64,000 bases of DNA from an uncultured Tenacibaculum sp. (GCF_947499065.1 NZ_CANMMT010000002.1:309313-373312); one strand, 5' to 3'. Numbered from the stretch's first letter, positions 25,351-35,602 are shown. Notes: generated by a model from the letters alone, not told the origin. Program-made: numbers and translations.

Positions 25351-26568
25351 ATGAAATTTTTATTTGACAAAGATACTTGGCAAGAGATTTACGGAAGTAT
25401 TCGTAAAAACAAAACAAGAACTGCAATTACAATTTTTGGAGCATTCTGGGGAATACTATTATTAGTAGGGTTATTAGGAGCAGCTAAAGGAATTGAAAAT
25501 GGTTTTAACAGCATGTTTGGTGATTTTGCAACCAATAGTGTTTTTATGGCTGGTGGGCGAACATCAAAACCATTTAAAGGTTTCCAAGAAGGTAGACAAA
25601 TAACGTTAACAACTAGCGATGTAGATAAAATTAGAAATGAAGTAAATGGAGTAGAGTTTGTTGTTCCTAGAAACGTTACCGGAGGTTTAGTAGTAAATGG
25701 TTTAAAAACGGCAAACCTTACAATTTTTGGAGATTATCCGTTATTAGATAAAATTCAAAAGAAAAATCTTACAGAAGGAAGGTTTATAAATCAAAATGAT
25801 ATTGATGAGAATAAAAAGGTTTGTGTTATAAGTACAGAAGTATACAAACAATTATTCGATAGAAAAGAAGAGGCTTTAGGAACTTATATAAAAATTAATG
25901 ATATTGGATATAAAGTTATTGGTATATATAAACCAGGTAGGTTTGAAGGACCTAATAATATCCATATCCCTTTTAGTACCTTTAAATTAGTTTATAACAG
26001 AGGAAATAAATTCCAATGGATGGTAGTAACAGGAAAACCAGAGTTTAATATAGAGCAAGTAGAATCTGATGTAAAAGTATTACTTAGAAGTATTCATAAG
26101 ATTCATCCTGAAGATAATAGAGCCTTTAATGGATTTAATTTAGGAAAAGAAATAGCCAAAGTAACAGGTTTTTTAACAGGGATGCAGTTTTTAACATGGT
26201 TTGTTGGAATAGCAACCTTAATAGCAGGAGTATTTGCCATAGGTAACATTCTTTTAATTACAGTAAAAGAACGTACAAAAGAAATTGGAATTAGAAGAGC
26301 TTTAGGTGCAACACCAGCTAAAATTAGACAACAAATTATATTAGAGTCAGTATTTTTAACATTATTAGCAGGCTCATTAGGAATTATAGCCGGAGGAGGA
26401 GTATTGATGATTATAGATAAATTGGATTTACTAACCAATCCAACTGTTGATATCCCTATAGTTTTAATAGCATATACAGTATTAATAGTGTTAGGAACAT
26501 TAATTGGATTTATACCAGCCTATATGGCTACCATAATTCAACCAATAGAAGCATTAAGAGAAGAGTAA
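25351..26568 (+). CDS. ABC transporter permease, MacB/FtsX family (second copy)
   Basis: Same layout as its upstream neighbour: N-terminal helix, periplasmic MacB core, three C-terminal helices with the TVKERTKEIGIRRALGATPAK motif. It likely arose by duplication. A gap of 2 bp from the first permease and 37 bp to the adaptor places all four genes in one operon. Confidence 0.92.
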   Translation: MKFLFDKDTWQEIYGSIRKNKTRTAITIFGAFWGILLLVGLLGAAKGIENGFNSMFGDFATNSVFMAGGRTSKPFKGFQEGRQITLTTSDVDKIRNEVNGVEFVVPRNVTGGLVVNGLKTANLTIFGDYPLLDKIQKKNLTEGRFINQNDIDENKKVCVISTEVYKQLFDRKEEALGTYIKINDIGYKVIGIYKPGRFEGPNNIHIPFSTFKLVYNRGNKFQWMVVTGKPEFNIEQVESDVKVLLRSIHKIHPEDNRAFNGFNLGKEIAKVTGFLTGMQFLTWFVGIATLIAGVFAIGNILLITVKERTKEIGIRRALGATPAKIRQQIILESVFLTLLAGSLGIIAGGGVLMIIDKLDLLTNPTVDIPIVLIAYTVLIVLGTLIGFIPAYMATIIQPIEALREE

Positions 26569-26605
26569 CAATAAAATCGATTAACAAGAATATAAATAAA
26601 TACAA

Positions 26606-27733
26606 ATGAAAAAAATAATCATTTTTGGCGGAATAGCGTTAGCATTAGTAGTAGTGTTAATATGGTTTGGGAAAAAGAATAGCGCATCCCCAATTGAATA
26701 TGAAACAGAAAAAGCATTCAAAGCTACAATTGTAAAAAAGAGTGTTGCTACAGGAAAAGTAATTCCTTTAGAAGAAGTTGAAATAAAACCTCAAATTACA
26801 GGAATCGTAGATAAAATTCTTGTAGAAGAAGGAGCTATTGTAAAAACTGGAGATTTAATAGCAACAGTTAGAGTAGTACCAAATGTAGCTTCTTTAAATA
26901 GAGCAAATGGTAGTGTTAAAAATGCAAAATTATCATTTAACAATGCTAAAGTTCAATTTGATAGAAATAAAAAATTATTTGATAGAGGAGTAATCTCTCG
27001 TCAAGCTTTTGAAAATTCAGAATTGAATTATAATAATGCCAAACAAGCATTATCAAATGCACAATCTGATATGGATATCATTAGAAAAGGAACAACATCT
27101 GGATTAGGAAATGCAGCTAATACTAGTATTAGAGCAACAACATCTGGTATGATTGTAGAAATTCCGGTAAAAAAAGGATATCAAGTTACACAAACAAATG
27201 ATTTTAACGCAGGAACTACAATTGCTCGTATTGCTGATATGACGAAAATGATTTTCGAAGGAAAAGTAGATGAATCAGAAGTAGGAAAACTAATCAAAGG
27301 AACTAATATTGATGTTGCTATTGGAGCAATAGAGGATAAAAAGTTTCCAGCGGTATTAAATTTCATTGCACCTAAAGGAACAGATGAGGGAGGAGCAGTT
27401 CAATTTAAAATTAAAGCAGACGTATCTTTAGATGATAAATATTTTATTAGAGCAGGGTATAGTGCAAATGCTGAAATTGTTTTAGCAAAAAAGGATAGTG
27501 TTTTATCTATAAAAGAAGCATTATTACAATTTGATAGAAAAACAGAAAAACCTTATGTAGAAATTAAGGTAGGAGATCAGAAATTTGAAAGAAAAGACCT
27601 TAAATTAGGATTGTCTGATGGAGTAAATGTTGAAATCTTAGAAGGAGTAACTAATGCAGATGAAATTAAAATCTGGAATAAAATTTCTAAAAAGGATAAG
27701 AACAACAATAATGATGACGATGATGATTTCTAG
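26606..27733 (+). CDS. MacA-like periplasmic adaptor (HlyD/RND-type membrane fusion protein)
   Basis: Links the inner-membrane MacB-like transporter to an outer-membrane channel. N-terminal signal anchor (about 1-22), biotinyl-lipoyl-like halves (ATGKVIPLEEVEIKPQ and TTSGMIVEIPVKKG) around a short alpha-helical hairpin (about 95-150), then beta-barrel and membrane-proximal domains. The last residues are an unusual run of Lys, Asn and Asp ending DDDDDF. No TolC-like gene follows, unlike many related operons, so the channel must be encoded elsewhere. Confidence 0.9.
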   Translation: MKKIIIFGGIALALVVVLIWFGKKNSASPIEYETEKAFKATIVKKSVATGKVIPLEEVEIKPQITGIVDKILVEEGAIVKTGDLIATVRVVPNVASLNRANGSVKNAKLSFNNAKVQFDRNKKLFDRGVISRQAFENSELNYNNAKQALSNAQSDMDIIRKGTTSGLGNAANTSIRATTSGMIVEIPVKKGYQVTQTNDFNAGTTIARIADMTKMIFEGKVDESEVGKLIKGTNIDVAIGAIEDKKFPAVLNFIAPKGTDEGGAVQFKIKADVSLDDKYFIRAGYSANAEIVLAKKDSVLSIKEALLQFDRKTEKPYVEIKVGDQKFERKDLKLGLSDGVNVEILEGVTNADEIKIWNKISKKDKNNNNDDDDDF

Positions 27734-27756
27734 AAATAACTCTAGATTGTATTTAT

Positions 27757-27787
27757 AAAAAAAGCAGCTCATTGAGCTGCTTTTTTT
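27757..27787. terminator. Bidirectional terminator
   Basis: A 15-bp stem (AAAAAAAGCAGCTCA / TGAGCTGCTTTTTTT) with almost no formal loop, between the convergent adaptor and gcvT genes. Confidence 0.85.
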
Positions 27788-27803
27788 ATTATTTAGGTTA
27801 AAA

Positions 27804-28886
27804 TTATCCTTTATAAAAAGGCAATTTAACAACCTTAGCTGGTATTTGCTTTTTACGCACTTGTATGAAGATTTCAGAATCAACTTTTGATAATTCCTTA
27901 GGAACATAACCTAAACCAATTCCTTTACCTAAAGAAGGACTCATTGTTCCAGAAGTAACTCTTCCTATTTTGTTTCCTTCAGCATCTACAATGTCATAAT
28001 CATGACGAGGAATACCACGTTCAGTTAATTCAAAAGCAACTAGTTTTCTAGTAACTCCAGCTTCTTTTTGAGCTTTTAAAGCTTCAGCATTTACAAAGTC
28101 TTTAGTAAACTTAGTAATCCATCCTAAACCAGCTTCAAGAGGAGAAGTAGTATCATCAATATCATTACCATATAAACAGTATCCCATTTCTAAACGTAAA
28201 GTATCACGAGCAGCTAAACCAATAGGCTTAATTCCCCAATCGGCACCAGCTTCAAAAACCTTATTCCATACAGCTTCTACATCTTCGTTCTTAACGTAAA
28301 TTTCAAATCCACCAGAACCTGTATATCCAGTAGCAGATACAATAACATTAGGTAAACCAGCAAAATCAGTAATTTCAAAAGTATAAAACTTAATAGCAGA
28401 TAAATCTACAGAAGTTAACGATTGCATTGCCTCAGCGGCCTTAGGTCCCTGAATTGCTAATAAAGACCAATCATCAGAACGGTCTTCCATTTCAACATTT
28501 AAATCGTTATGCTGAGAAATCCAATTCCAATCTTTTTCAATATTGGAAGCATTTACAACTAACATATATTCGTTTTCGCTAATCATGTAAATGATTAAAT
28601 CATCAACAATTCCACCATCAGCGTTAGGCATACAACTATACTGCGCTTTACCAGGTACTAATTTTGAAGCATCATTAGATGATATTTTTTGAATTAAAGC
28701 CAAAGCATTTTCTCCTTTTAAGAAAAACTCACCCATGTGACTTACATCAAAAACACCAACACCTTTTCTTACAGTTTCGTGTTCAATATTTACACCTTCA
28801 TATTGTACAGGCATGTTATAACCAGCGAAAGGAACTAGTTTTGCTCCTAAGCCTTCATGAATATGTGTTAAAGCAGTATTTTTCAT
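27804..28886 (-). CDS. gcvT: Aminomethyltransferase, glycine cleavage T protein
   Basis: Transfers the methylene group from the aminomethyl-lipoyl H protein to tetrahydrofolate and releases ammonia in the glycine cleavage system. At 360 residues it is normal length. Conserved segments are [17 protein letters not shown], the folate-site Asp region near [23 protein letters not shown] and [20 protein letters not shown]. gcvH and gcvP are not in the window, as is usual for Bacteroidota with scattered gcv genes. Confidence 0.96.
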   Translation of the reverse strand: MKNTALTHIHEGLGAKLVPFAGYNMPVQYEGVNIEHETVRKGVGVFDVSHMGEFFLKGENALALIQKISSNDASKLVPGKAQYSCMPNADGGIVDDLIIYMISENEYMLVVNASNIEKDWNWISQHNDLNVEMEDRSDDWSLLAIQGPKAAEAMQSLTSVDLSAIKFYTFEITDFAGLPNVIVSATGYTGSGGFEIYVKNEDVEAVWNKVFEAGADWGIKPIGLAARDTLRLEMGYCLYGNDIDDTTSPLEAGLGWITKFTKDFVNAEALKAQKEAGVTRKLVAFELTERGIPRHDYDIVDAEGNKIGRVTSGTMSPSLGKGIGLGYVPKELSKVDSEIFIQVRKKQIPAKVVKLPFYKG

Positions 28887-29021
28887 TTTAAAATTGTTTG
28901 TTTTAAAGTATCGCTAAAGTATTGAAAAATTGAGAAACAAATAGTCAGATTTTGTTTAATATTTCAATGAATTATTACCTAAATATATGTTAATATTTCC
29001 TTATTATAAATGAAAGAATCT

Positions 29022-29029
29022 TACATTTG
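29022..29029 (+). promoter_or_regulatory. Candidate -7 box (TACATTTG)
   Basis: TAnnTTTG match 20 bases before the Xaa-Pro aminopeptidase ATG. The -33 element is unclear. Confidence 0.45.
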
Positions 29030-29049
29030 AGTGTAATAAAACCAAAAAA

Positions 29050-30672
29050 ATGTTAAAGAAAATTCTATTTGTTTGTTTATTAGGAACTCTTAATGCTGTA
29101 ATAGCTCAAACTCCGATTGATTATTTACCAGCAGATTTTCATAAAAGTAGAAGAGAAATACTACGTTCTAAAATGCCTAAAAACTCTGTAGCAGTAGTAT
29201 TTGCTAATCCAATTAGAAATAGAGCAAATGATGTTGATTATGTTTTTCATCAAGATCCAAATTTTTATTATTTAACGGGATATCGCGAGCCTAATGCAGT
29301 TTTAGTATTGTTTTCAGAAAACCAAACGGATGTTAAAGGCAAGACTTATAATGAAGTTTTATACGTACAAAAGAATAATCCTAGAGCAGAAATGTGGAAT
29401 GGTAAACGATTGGGAATAGAAGGCGCTAAAAAAGAATTAGGTTTTAAGGTTGCTAAAAATGCTGAAGATTTTATTTCAGATAAATTAAATTTTAAAAAGT
29501 TTGATAAGATTTTTATAGAAAAATTTAAAGACGATTATAGAAACTCAGAAAGAAATAAAGCTGAAATATATGACCTTGTTAATGAGTTTAAAAATAAATC
29601 GGGATATAGTGCATCATCACTTTTATCAAAAGAAAAGAGGTATGTGTATGAGTTAATAAAATCTACACCTATAGAAAATAGTGCTAATGTTGCTCAAGTA
29701 ATAGGAAAAGCAATTACATACTACCCAAGTTTTAAGAATGATGAATTATTAATGGGGTATAAAAATGCTACAAACAACAAGCTTAAAAAAGAATTTCAAG
29801 AGAAAGCAGCTGTAAAGCTTAATTTGAAATCTAATGTTGATATTCAGTTTTTACCAACTCGATTTGCAGAAATGAGAGAAGTAAAGACACCAGAAGAAAT
29901 GAAGTTGTTAACCAAAGCAATTCGTATTTCGGCAATAGGACAAATTGAAATGATGAAAGCTATGAAACCTGAAATGTCTGAAACAGAGATTCAAGGAATT
30001 CATGAGTTTGTATATAAAAAGTACGGAGCAGAATACGAAGGATATCCATCAATAGTTGGAGCAGGGAACAATGGATGTATTTTACATTATATAGAGAATA
30101 ATAAAACTAGAGTAAACGACGAGTTAGTATTAATGGATTTAGGAGCTGAATATAGAGGTTATACTGCCGATGTAACTAGAACTATTCCTGCTAATGGTAA
30201 ATTTTCTCCTGAACAAAAAGCAATTTATAATATTGTTTTAAAAGCTCAAGATGCTGGTATAGCAGTTTCTAAAGTTGGAAACCAATTTTGGCAACCAGGT
30301 CAAGAAGCAAAACAAGTTATTAATCAAGGTTTATTAGATTTAGGAATTATCAATTCATTAGATGAGAAACATATGTATTTTCCTCACGGTACATCGCATC
30401 ATATTGGATTAGATGTACATGACCCTGGAACTTATGGAAAGTTTCAAGAGAATATGGTTATTACTGTAGAACCAGGTATTTATATACCAGAAGGAAGTAA
30501 GTGTGATAAGAAATGGTGGGGGATTGCTGTTCGTATTGAGGATGATATTTTGATAACTAAAAATGGTCCTGTGAACTTATCAGAAGAAGCTCCGAGAACT
30601 GTAAAAGCAATTGAAAAAATGATGGCAAAGAAAAGTGTGTTGAACGATTTTGTGTTGCCAAATTTAGATTAA
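29050..30672 (+). CDS. Exported Xaa-Pro aminopeptidase (M24B, aminopeptidase P)
   Basis: Dinuclear metalloenzyme that cleaves the N-terminal residue before proline. A signal peptide (1-20, ending VIAQ) places it outside the cytoplasm. The aminopeptidase P N-terminal domain covers about 30-200. The pita-bread catalytic domain has metal ligands in LMDLGAEYRGYTADVTR (two Asp), the HHIGLDVHD histidine, the TVEPGIYIP Glu and the RIEDDILI Glu. Length 540 is typical of secreted Bacteroidota forms. Its stop overlaps the next ATG by one base. Confidence 0.94.
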   Translation: MLKKILFVCLLGTLNAVIAQTPIDYLPADFHKSRREILRSKMPKNSVAVVFANPIRNRANDVDYVFHQDPNFYYLTGYREPNAVLVLFSENQTDVKGKTYNEVLYVQKNNPRAEMWNGKRLGIEGAKKELGFKVAKNAEDFISDKLNFKKFDKIFIEKFKDDYRNSERNKAEIYDLVNEFKNKSGYSASSLLSKEKRYVYELIKSTPIENSANVAQVIGKAITYYPSFKNDELLMGYKNATNNKLKKEFQEKAAVKLNLKSNVDIQFLPTRFAEMREVKTPEEMKLLTKAIRISAIGQIEMMKAMKPEMSETEIQGIHEFVYKKYGAEYEGYPSIVGAGNNGCILHYIENNKTRVNDELVLMDLGAEYRGYTADVTRTIPANGKFSPEQKAIYNIVLKAQDAGIAVSKVGNQFWQPGQEAKQVINQGLLDLGIINSLDEKHMYFPHGTSHHIGLDVHDPGTYGKFQENMVITVEPGIYIPEGSKCDKKWWGIAVRIEDDILITKNGPVNLSEEAPRTVKAIEKMMAKKSVLNDFVLPNLD

Positions 30673-31217
30673 TGAAGTTTACCAAAAAATCAATTTCAAA
30701 TATTGTATTTGTTATCATTATTGGATTACTAATATATCCACCTACTAAGGTGTATTTTATTAGGTTAATATCTTTTTCTCCATCTACTATCAAAGTAGAA
30801 AAAAGAGAGCAATTAAAAACATACAATTGGAATTTAAAAGGCTTAAATACTGAAAGCATAGATTTTAATAAGGTAAAAAATAAAGTAGTTTTTGTTAGTT
30901 TTTGGGCTACTTGGTGCCCTCCTTGTAGGGCAGAAATGCCAAGTATTCAGAAGTTATACAATGATTATAAAGATAAAGTTGAATTTATTTTTGTGAGTAG
31001 CGAAGATTGGAATACTATCTCTGATTTTTATAAGAAAAACAATTACAAATTACCTACGTATAGACCTTTAAGTAAAAGGCCAGTAGAGTTTAATAGTCAA
31101 ACAATACCAGCCACGTTTATTGTAGATAAAAAAGGAGCTATAGCCATGATGAAAAAAGGACCAGCAGATTGGAATAGTACAAAAGTTAGAGAATTATTAG
31201 ATAAATTGACTGAGTAA
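30672..31217 (+). CDS. TlpA-like membrane-anchored thiol-disulfide oxidoreductase
   Basis: A thioredoxin-fold protein with one N-terminal membrane anchor (about 8-32) and the active site [11 protein letters not shown] (WCPPC) around residue 78. The periplasmic TlpA/ResA type normally reduces disulfides in apocytochromes or other exported proteins. The cis-Pro region reads TIPATFIVD. It is translationally coupled to the Xaa-Pro aminopeptidase through a TAATG junction. Confidence 0.9.
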   Translation: MKFTKKSISNIVFVIIIGLLIYPPTKVYFIRLISFSPSTIKVEKREQLKTYNWNLKGLNTESIDFNKVKNKVVFVSFWATWCPPCRAEMPSIQKLYNDYKDKVEFIFVSSEDWNTISDFYKKNNYKLPTYRPLSKRPVEFNSQTIPATFIVDKKGAIAMMKKGPADWNSTKVRELLDKLTE

Positions 31218-31223
31218 AACTAT

Positions 31224-31231
31224 TACTTTTG
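31224..31231 (+). promoter_or_regulatory. Candidate -7 box (TACTTTTG)
   Basis: TAnnTTTG match before the VF530 gene. A TTG at 31206-31208 gives a spacer of only 15 bases, shorter than usual. Confidence 0.4.
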
Positions 31232-31248
31232 CAATCTTTAAATCAAAT

Positions 31249-31467
31249 ATGAGTCAAGAGCAACCAAATAACCCATTACACGGAATAAAATTAGCAACAA
31301 TGCTAGAAGAACTATATTTAGAATATGGTTGGGAAGAAATGGGAGAGATGTTAAACATTAATGTTTTTAAAAAGAATCCAACGTATAAATCGAGTTTAAA
31401 GTTTTTAAGAACAACTCCTTGGGCAAGAGCAAAAGTTGAAAAGTTATATTTAAAAATGATCAGCTAA
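31249..31467 (+). CDS. VF530 family (DUF2132) small protein
   Basis: A 72-residue protein matching the VF530 family closely, from [16 protein letters not shown] to [16 protein letters not shown]. The family is described as DNA-binding in some annotations, but the cellular role is not known to me. It is complete and ends 7 bp from the stop of the convergent hydrolase gene. Confidence 0.9.
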   Translation: MSQEQPNNPLHGIKLATMLEELYLEYGWEEMGEMLNINVFKKNPTYKSSLKFLRTTPWARAKVEKLYLKMIS

Positions 31468-31474
31468 AACTTTA

Positions 31475-32326
31475 TTAGCTTAAAACCAGTTCACTCCATT
31501 CTTTTGGATTTTCAAGCATAGGGAAGTGTCCTGTACTTTTTAACCATACTAATTTGTTATTAGGAATTTCTTTATGCAGTTGTTCACCAATAGCTTTAAC
31601 AGCAATAGGATCGTGAGTAGCCCAAACTATTTTGGTAGGGATTTCAGTATTAGTTAATGCACCAATCCAACGATTCCAAAAGAAGTAACGTTCGTTAATA
31701 TAATTGCTCAATAGGTGGATTACATTCCTACCATTGTTATAATTAATTTGCAACCACATTTCATCTAGTTCCTGTTGAGTTACTTTGGATTTATCAAAAT
31801 AAATTTTTCGAATATTTCTATTGAAAATAGCTTGATTAGCCAATTTAGCAACCCATTTACCAGTTAGTTTATTTTTTAGCAATTTCTGAATAGTCCTTAG
31901 TTTGGCTAATTCAATATGCATGCTACCATTGCATAAAATAAGTTTATCAATTGTAATTTTTAATTGATGTTGATTGCTTCTAGCAATTATTTCAGTTGCT
32001 ACACTAGTTCCATAGTCATGTGCTAAGAGAGTTATATTTTCCAGATTTAATTTTTCCCATAGCAAAAGAGCTATATCCGCTTGTTCAATTAAAGAATAAG
32101 AGTAATTTAAAGGCTTGTCAGAAAAACCAAAACCTAAATGATCGTGAATAATTACTCTATAATGTTTGGTTAAATATGGAAGTACTTTATAGTAATCAAA
32201 AGAGGAGGTAGGATATCCATGTAGTATAACAAGAGTATTATCAGATGTGCCTTCATCTATTACAAAAACTTGTTGATTATTAACTGTTAATAATTTTCCT
32301 TTGTTTTTCCATTCTAATGAAGTCAT
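31475..32326 (-). CDS. Alpha/beta hydrolase, haloalkane dehalogenase / epoxide hydrolase-like
   Basis: Alpha/beta-hydrolase fold enzyme with oxyanion motif LHGYPTSS, nucleophile elbow AHDYGTSVA (Asp rather than Ser, as in epoxide hydrolases and haloalkane dehalogenases), acid region WATHDPIA and catalytic His in STGHFPMLE. The substrate is unknown. I prefer the start at 32326 (MTSLEWKNKGK, 283 residues), because the longer reading to 32398 would overlap the divergent lipoprotein gene and adds 24 residues without family match. Confidence 0.88.
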   Translation of the reverse strand: MTSLEWKNKGKLLTVNNQQVFVIDEGTSDNTLVILHGYPTSSFDYYKVLPYLTKHYRVIIHDHLGFGFSDKPLNYSYSLIEQADIALLLWEKLNLENITLLAHDYGTSVATEIIARSNQHQLKITIDKLILCNGSMHIELAKLRTIQKLLKNKLTGKWVAKLANQAIFNRNIRKIYFDKSKVTQQELDEMWLQINYNNGRNVIHLLSNYINERYFFWNRWIGALTNTEIPTKIVWATHDPIAVKAIGEQLHKEIPNNKLVWLKSTGHFPMLENPKEWSELVLS

Positions 32327-32383
32327 AAATACACTGATTTTTCTGTTTACAATGTAGTGATTTTTGTGTAGTTTTGATGTTAG

Positions 32384-33085
32384 ATGAAAAAGCTTCAAGT
32401 ATTTATAATACCTGTTTTATTAGTAGTGATACTTTCCTGTTCAAAAACTCCAAAAGAAAGAGTTTTAACAAAGAAAGATGTTTTTCCTACTCAAAAAAAC
32501 ACGGATTCAACTTTTGTTTTTTCTTTTGATACAATATATGGTTTTAAAGATTCTCCTGAAAAATTCAAGTATTATGAAGAAATAGCAAGTAAAAATCAAT
32601 TTATTAGGTTAAATAATAAAGATTTACCAATAAATATTAATCTAGTTATTTCTTGTAATTTACCTACATTTTGCCCTAAATATAGAAATACAATTTGGTT
32701 AGAAGGTGATTATAAGGAAGATAGAACTTTTTTTGAGGATAATCAAGTTCTAACAGTTGAAATTTTTGATGACTATTTACAGAAACAGTTATTAAATTGG
32801 GGGAAAAATCCAAGTTATAGCGACAATCCGAGTAAAAGCTTAATCATCATTAAATATCGTAATTTTGAAAAAAAATCAAAAGAAAGAATATCTAATGTAC
32901 TAGATACTATTTCTAAATCCTATTTTAATTTTATTAAGAGTTTTCAAAAACAAAACGTAGATTCTTTAAAGAAAATTTATCCTCTTCAAATATTATTAGA
33001 AAAAGACTTCAGGTTTTTTGATAAAAATGGTAATATTATTTACCCTAAACCACCGCCTCCAACACCTTTAGAAATAATAGAATAA
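32384..33085 (+). CDS. Uncharacterised lipoprotein
   Basis: A 233-residue exported lipoprotein with lipobox VVILSC (Cys19). The body is mixed alpha/beta with a CNLPTFC cysteine pair near residues 90-96 and a proline-rich end (PKPPPPTPLE). I recognise no domain. Its stop overlaps the priA ATG by one base (TAATG), so it is translated with priA. Confidence 0.75.
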   Translation: MKKLQVFIIPVLLVVILSCSKTPKERVLTKKDVFPTQKNTDSTFVFSFDTIYGFKDSPEKFKYYEEIASKNQFIRLNNKDLPININLVISCNLPTFCPKYRNTIWLEGDYKEDRTFFEDNQVLTVEIFDDYLQKQLLNWGKNPSYSDNPSKSLIIIKYRNFEKKSKERISNVLDTISKSYFNFIKSFQKQNVDSLKKIYPLQILLEKDFRFFDKNGNIIYPKPPPPTPLEIIE

Positions 33086-35529
33086 TGTCATATTTCATCG
33101 ACGTCATATTACCCATTCCTCTACAAAAAACCTTTACTTATTCGGTAACAGAAGCAGAGTTTTCGTTCCTTAAAAAAGGAATGCGGGTAGCAGTATCTTT
33201 TGGAAAAAGTAAAATTTATACAGCCTTGGTGTTTGATATACATCAGAATGCGCCAGAATTGTACGAAGCAAAAGATATTCAGCAAATATTAGATGATAAG
33301 CCTATTGTAAATGAACTACAATTAAAACATTGGCAGTGGATTTCTAATTATTATTTGTGTTCTTTAGGAGATGTATATAGAGCTGCATTACCATCTGCAT
33401 TTTTATTAGAAAGTGAAACTATTATTTATAAAAATGAATCTTTTACAGAAGAAGATACTTTAACAGATGAAGAGTTTTTAATTTTTGAAGCTTTACAACA
33501 TCATTCTCAATTAACTATTCATCAAGTTGCTGATATATTAGGGAAGAAAACAGTTTTGCCCATTATTAATGGGCTGATTGAAAAAAGCGCCGTTTACATT
33601 AAAGAAGAAATTTACGAAACATATAAGCCTAAGCTGGTTAAATATGTTCGATTAAATGCTTTATATAATTCTAATGAGGCACTTCAAGGTTTATTAGAAG
33701 AACTTTCAAGAGCTAAAAAACAACGAGAAGCTGTTCTTACATATTTTCAATTAGCAGCTTCTAAAAAGCCAATAAAAGCAAAAGAATTAGAAGAAAAATC
33801 AGGAGTTTCTTCTGCTGTTTTAAAAGCTTTAGTAGAAAAGGATATTTTAGAATTCTATCAAATACAAACAGATAGAATTAATTACCAAGGAGAAACGAAT
33901 GAGACCAAAGCATTAAATGAGTTTCAAGAACAAGCGTTTAACGAAGTAAAAACTTCTTTTGAAAATCAAAATGTTACTTTATTGCATGGGGTAACAGGCT
34001 CAGGGAAAACAGAGATATATGTAAAGTTGATTAAGGAAGTTATTGCTTCTGGAAAACAAGTATTGTTTTTATTGCCAGAAATAGCTTTGACTACCCAAAT
34101 AATAACTCGTTTACAAAATTACTTTGGTAATTTTATATCGGTATTTCATTCAAAGTATTCAATGAATGAACGTGTAGAAGTGTGGAATAACGTGTTAGAT
34201 AATAAGCCGAAAGCACAAATAATTTTAGGAGCACGTTCTTCAGGTTTTTTACCTTTTTCAAATTTAGGATTAATTGTAGTTGATGAAGAACATGAATCTT
34301 CTTACAAACAGTTTGAACCTTCACCAAGATATAATGCACGAGATGCAGCCGTAGTTTTAGGACATTTGCATAAAGCAAAAGTATTATTAGGATCGGCAAC
34401 ACCATCTTTAGAAAGTTACTATAATGCTACTCAAAATAAGTATGGTTTCGTTGAATTAACAAGACGTTTTGGTAATATTCAGTTACCAAAAATTGAACTG
34501 ATTGATGTCAAAGAGAAGCATCGAAAAAAGGAAATGAATGGGCACTTTTCCGATCGTTTATTAAAAATGATGAACGAAGCTTTAGAGGAAAAAGAGCAAG
34601 TTATATTATTTCAAAATAGGAGAGGTTTCTCGCCTGTAGTAGAATGTACTACTTGTGGAGTATCTCCTCAATGTCCTAATTGTGATGTAAGTTTAACTTA
34701 TCATAAATTCCGAAAAGAATTAAAATGTCATTATTGCCATTATCAAAGAGCAATGCCTCATAATTGTGGAGCTTGTGGTAGTAATACCTTAGATACTAAA
34801 GGGTTTGGAACAGAACAAATAGAGTTGGAGCTAAAAGAGCTATTCCCAAATCATAATATTGGGAGAATGGATTTAGACACGACTCGGGGTAAGTATGGGT
34901 ATCAAAAAATAATTGGTGCTTTTGAGGCTCAAGAAATTGATATTTTGGTAGGAACTCAAATGCTTTCAAAAGGGTTAGATTTTGAAAATGTATCGTTGGT
35001 AGGTGTATTGAATGCTGATTCTATGTTGAATTTCCCTGACTTTAGAGCGCATGAACGTGCGTATCAGTTAATGGTACAAGTATCGGGTAGGGCAGGACGA
35101 ACAAAGAAACAAGGTAATGTTGCGATACAAACATACAATCCATATCATCAAATATTACAGCAAGTTTCTACAACTAACTATGCAGAAATGTATAAGGAAC
35201 AATTACAAGATAGATGGCAGTTTCATTATCCTCCTTATTATAGATTGATTAAAATTACCTTGAAACATAAAGATTATACGAGGGTAGATAGTGGTATAAA
35301 CTGGTTAGCAAAGTCATTACAAAATATATTTCAAGAAAATGTTTTAGGACCAACAGCACCAGCAGTTTCTCGTATTCGAAATCAGTATATTAAGAATTTA
35401 GTGATAAAAATTCCACCGAAACAGTCACTAGGAAAAACAAAAGAGCAGTTGATGAAAGTTAAAAATACTTTTGAAGCTGTAAAAGATTTTAGACCTATCC
35501 GTTTTATTATTGATGTAGATGCTTACTAA
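33085..35529 (+). CDS. priA: Primosomal protein N' (replication restart helicase PriA)
   Basis: Superfamily 2 helicase that recognises stalled forks and reloads the replisome. The N-terminal 3'-DNA-binding domain begins SYFIDVILPIPL. Walker A is GVTGSGKTEIY (about residue 300) and the DEEH box follows. The zinc region carries the Cys pairs of CTTCGVSPQCPNC and CHYCHYQRAMPHNCGACG, and helicase motifs V/VI end in QVSGRAGRTK. Length 814 is normal. Confidence 0.97.
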   Translation: MSYFIDVILPIPLQKTFTYSVTEAEFSFLKKGMRVAVSFGKSKIYTALVFDIHQNAPELYEAKDIQQILDDKPIVNELQLKHWQWISNYYLCSLGDVYRAALPSAFLLESETIIYKNESFTEEDTLTDEEFLIFEALQHHSQLTIHQVADILGKKTVLPIINGLIEKSAVYIKEEIYETYKPKLVKYVRLNALYNSNEALQGLLEELSRAKKQREAVLTYFQLAASKKPIKAKELEEKSGVSSAVLKALVEKDILEFYQIQTDRINYQGETNETKALNEFQEQAFNEVKTSFENQNVTLLHGVTGSGKTEIYVKLIKEVIASGKQVLFLLPEIALTTQIITRLQNYFGNFISVFHSKYSMNERVEVWNNVLDNKPKAQIILGARSSGFLPFSNLGLIVVDEEHESSYKQFEPSPRYNARDAAVVLGHLHKAKVLLGSATPSLESYYNATQNKYGFVELTRRFGNIQLPKIELIDVKEKHRKKEMNGHFSDRLLKMMNEALEEKEQVILFQNRRGFSPVVECTTCGVSPQCPNCDVSLTYHKFRKELKCHYCHYQRAMPHNCGACGSNTLDTKGFGTEQIELELKELFPNHNIGRMDLDTTRGKYGYQKIIGAFEAQEIDILVGTQMLSKGLDFENVSLVGVLNADSMLNFPDFRAHERAYQLMVQVSGRAGRTKKQGNVAIQTYNPYHQILQQVSTTNYAEMYKEQLQDRWQFHYPPYYRLIKITLKHKDYTRVDSGINWLAKSLQNIFQENVLGPTAPAVSRIRNQYIKNLVIKIPPKQSLGKTKEQLMKVKNTFEAVKDFRPIRFIIDVDAY

Positions 35530-35554
35530 ATAGTTACATTAGTTTATTAAAAAA

Positions 35555-35590
35555 AATCTTAAAGAAGATAAGATTACCTTCTTTAAGATT
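35555..35590 (-). terminator. Terminator for the susC-susD unit
   Basis: A perfect 13-bp stem (AATCTTAAAGAAG / CTTCTTTAAGATT) with a 10-base loop. On the minus strand it is followed by a run of T, so it terminates transcription coming from susD. Confidence 0.8.
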
Positions 35591-35602
35591 AATTAGTAGA
35601 CT

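Noticed and set aside
31462..31480. Small hairpin between VF530 and the hydrolase as a terminator
   Set aside because: It has only 6 bp, mostly A-T, and no T tract.
32327..32398. Longer start for the alpha/beta hydrolase
   Set aside because: It would overlap the divergent lipoprotein gene and adds residues that do not match the fold.
34133..34405. Antisense open frame inside priA, and similar shadows in other genes
   Set aside because: They lie opposite conserved coding sequence and show no family pattern.
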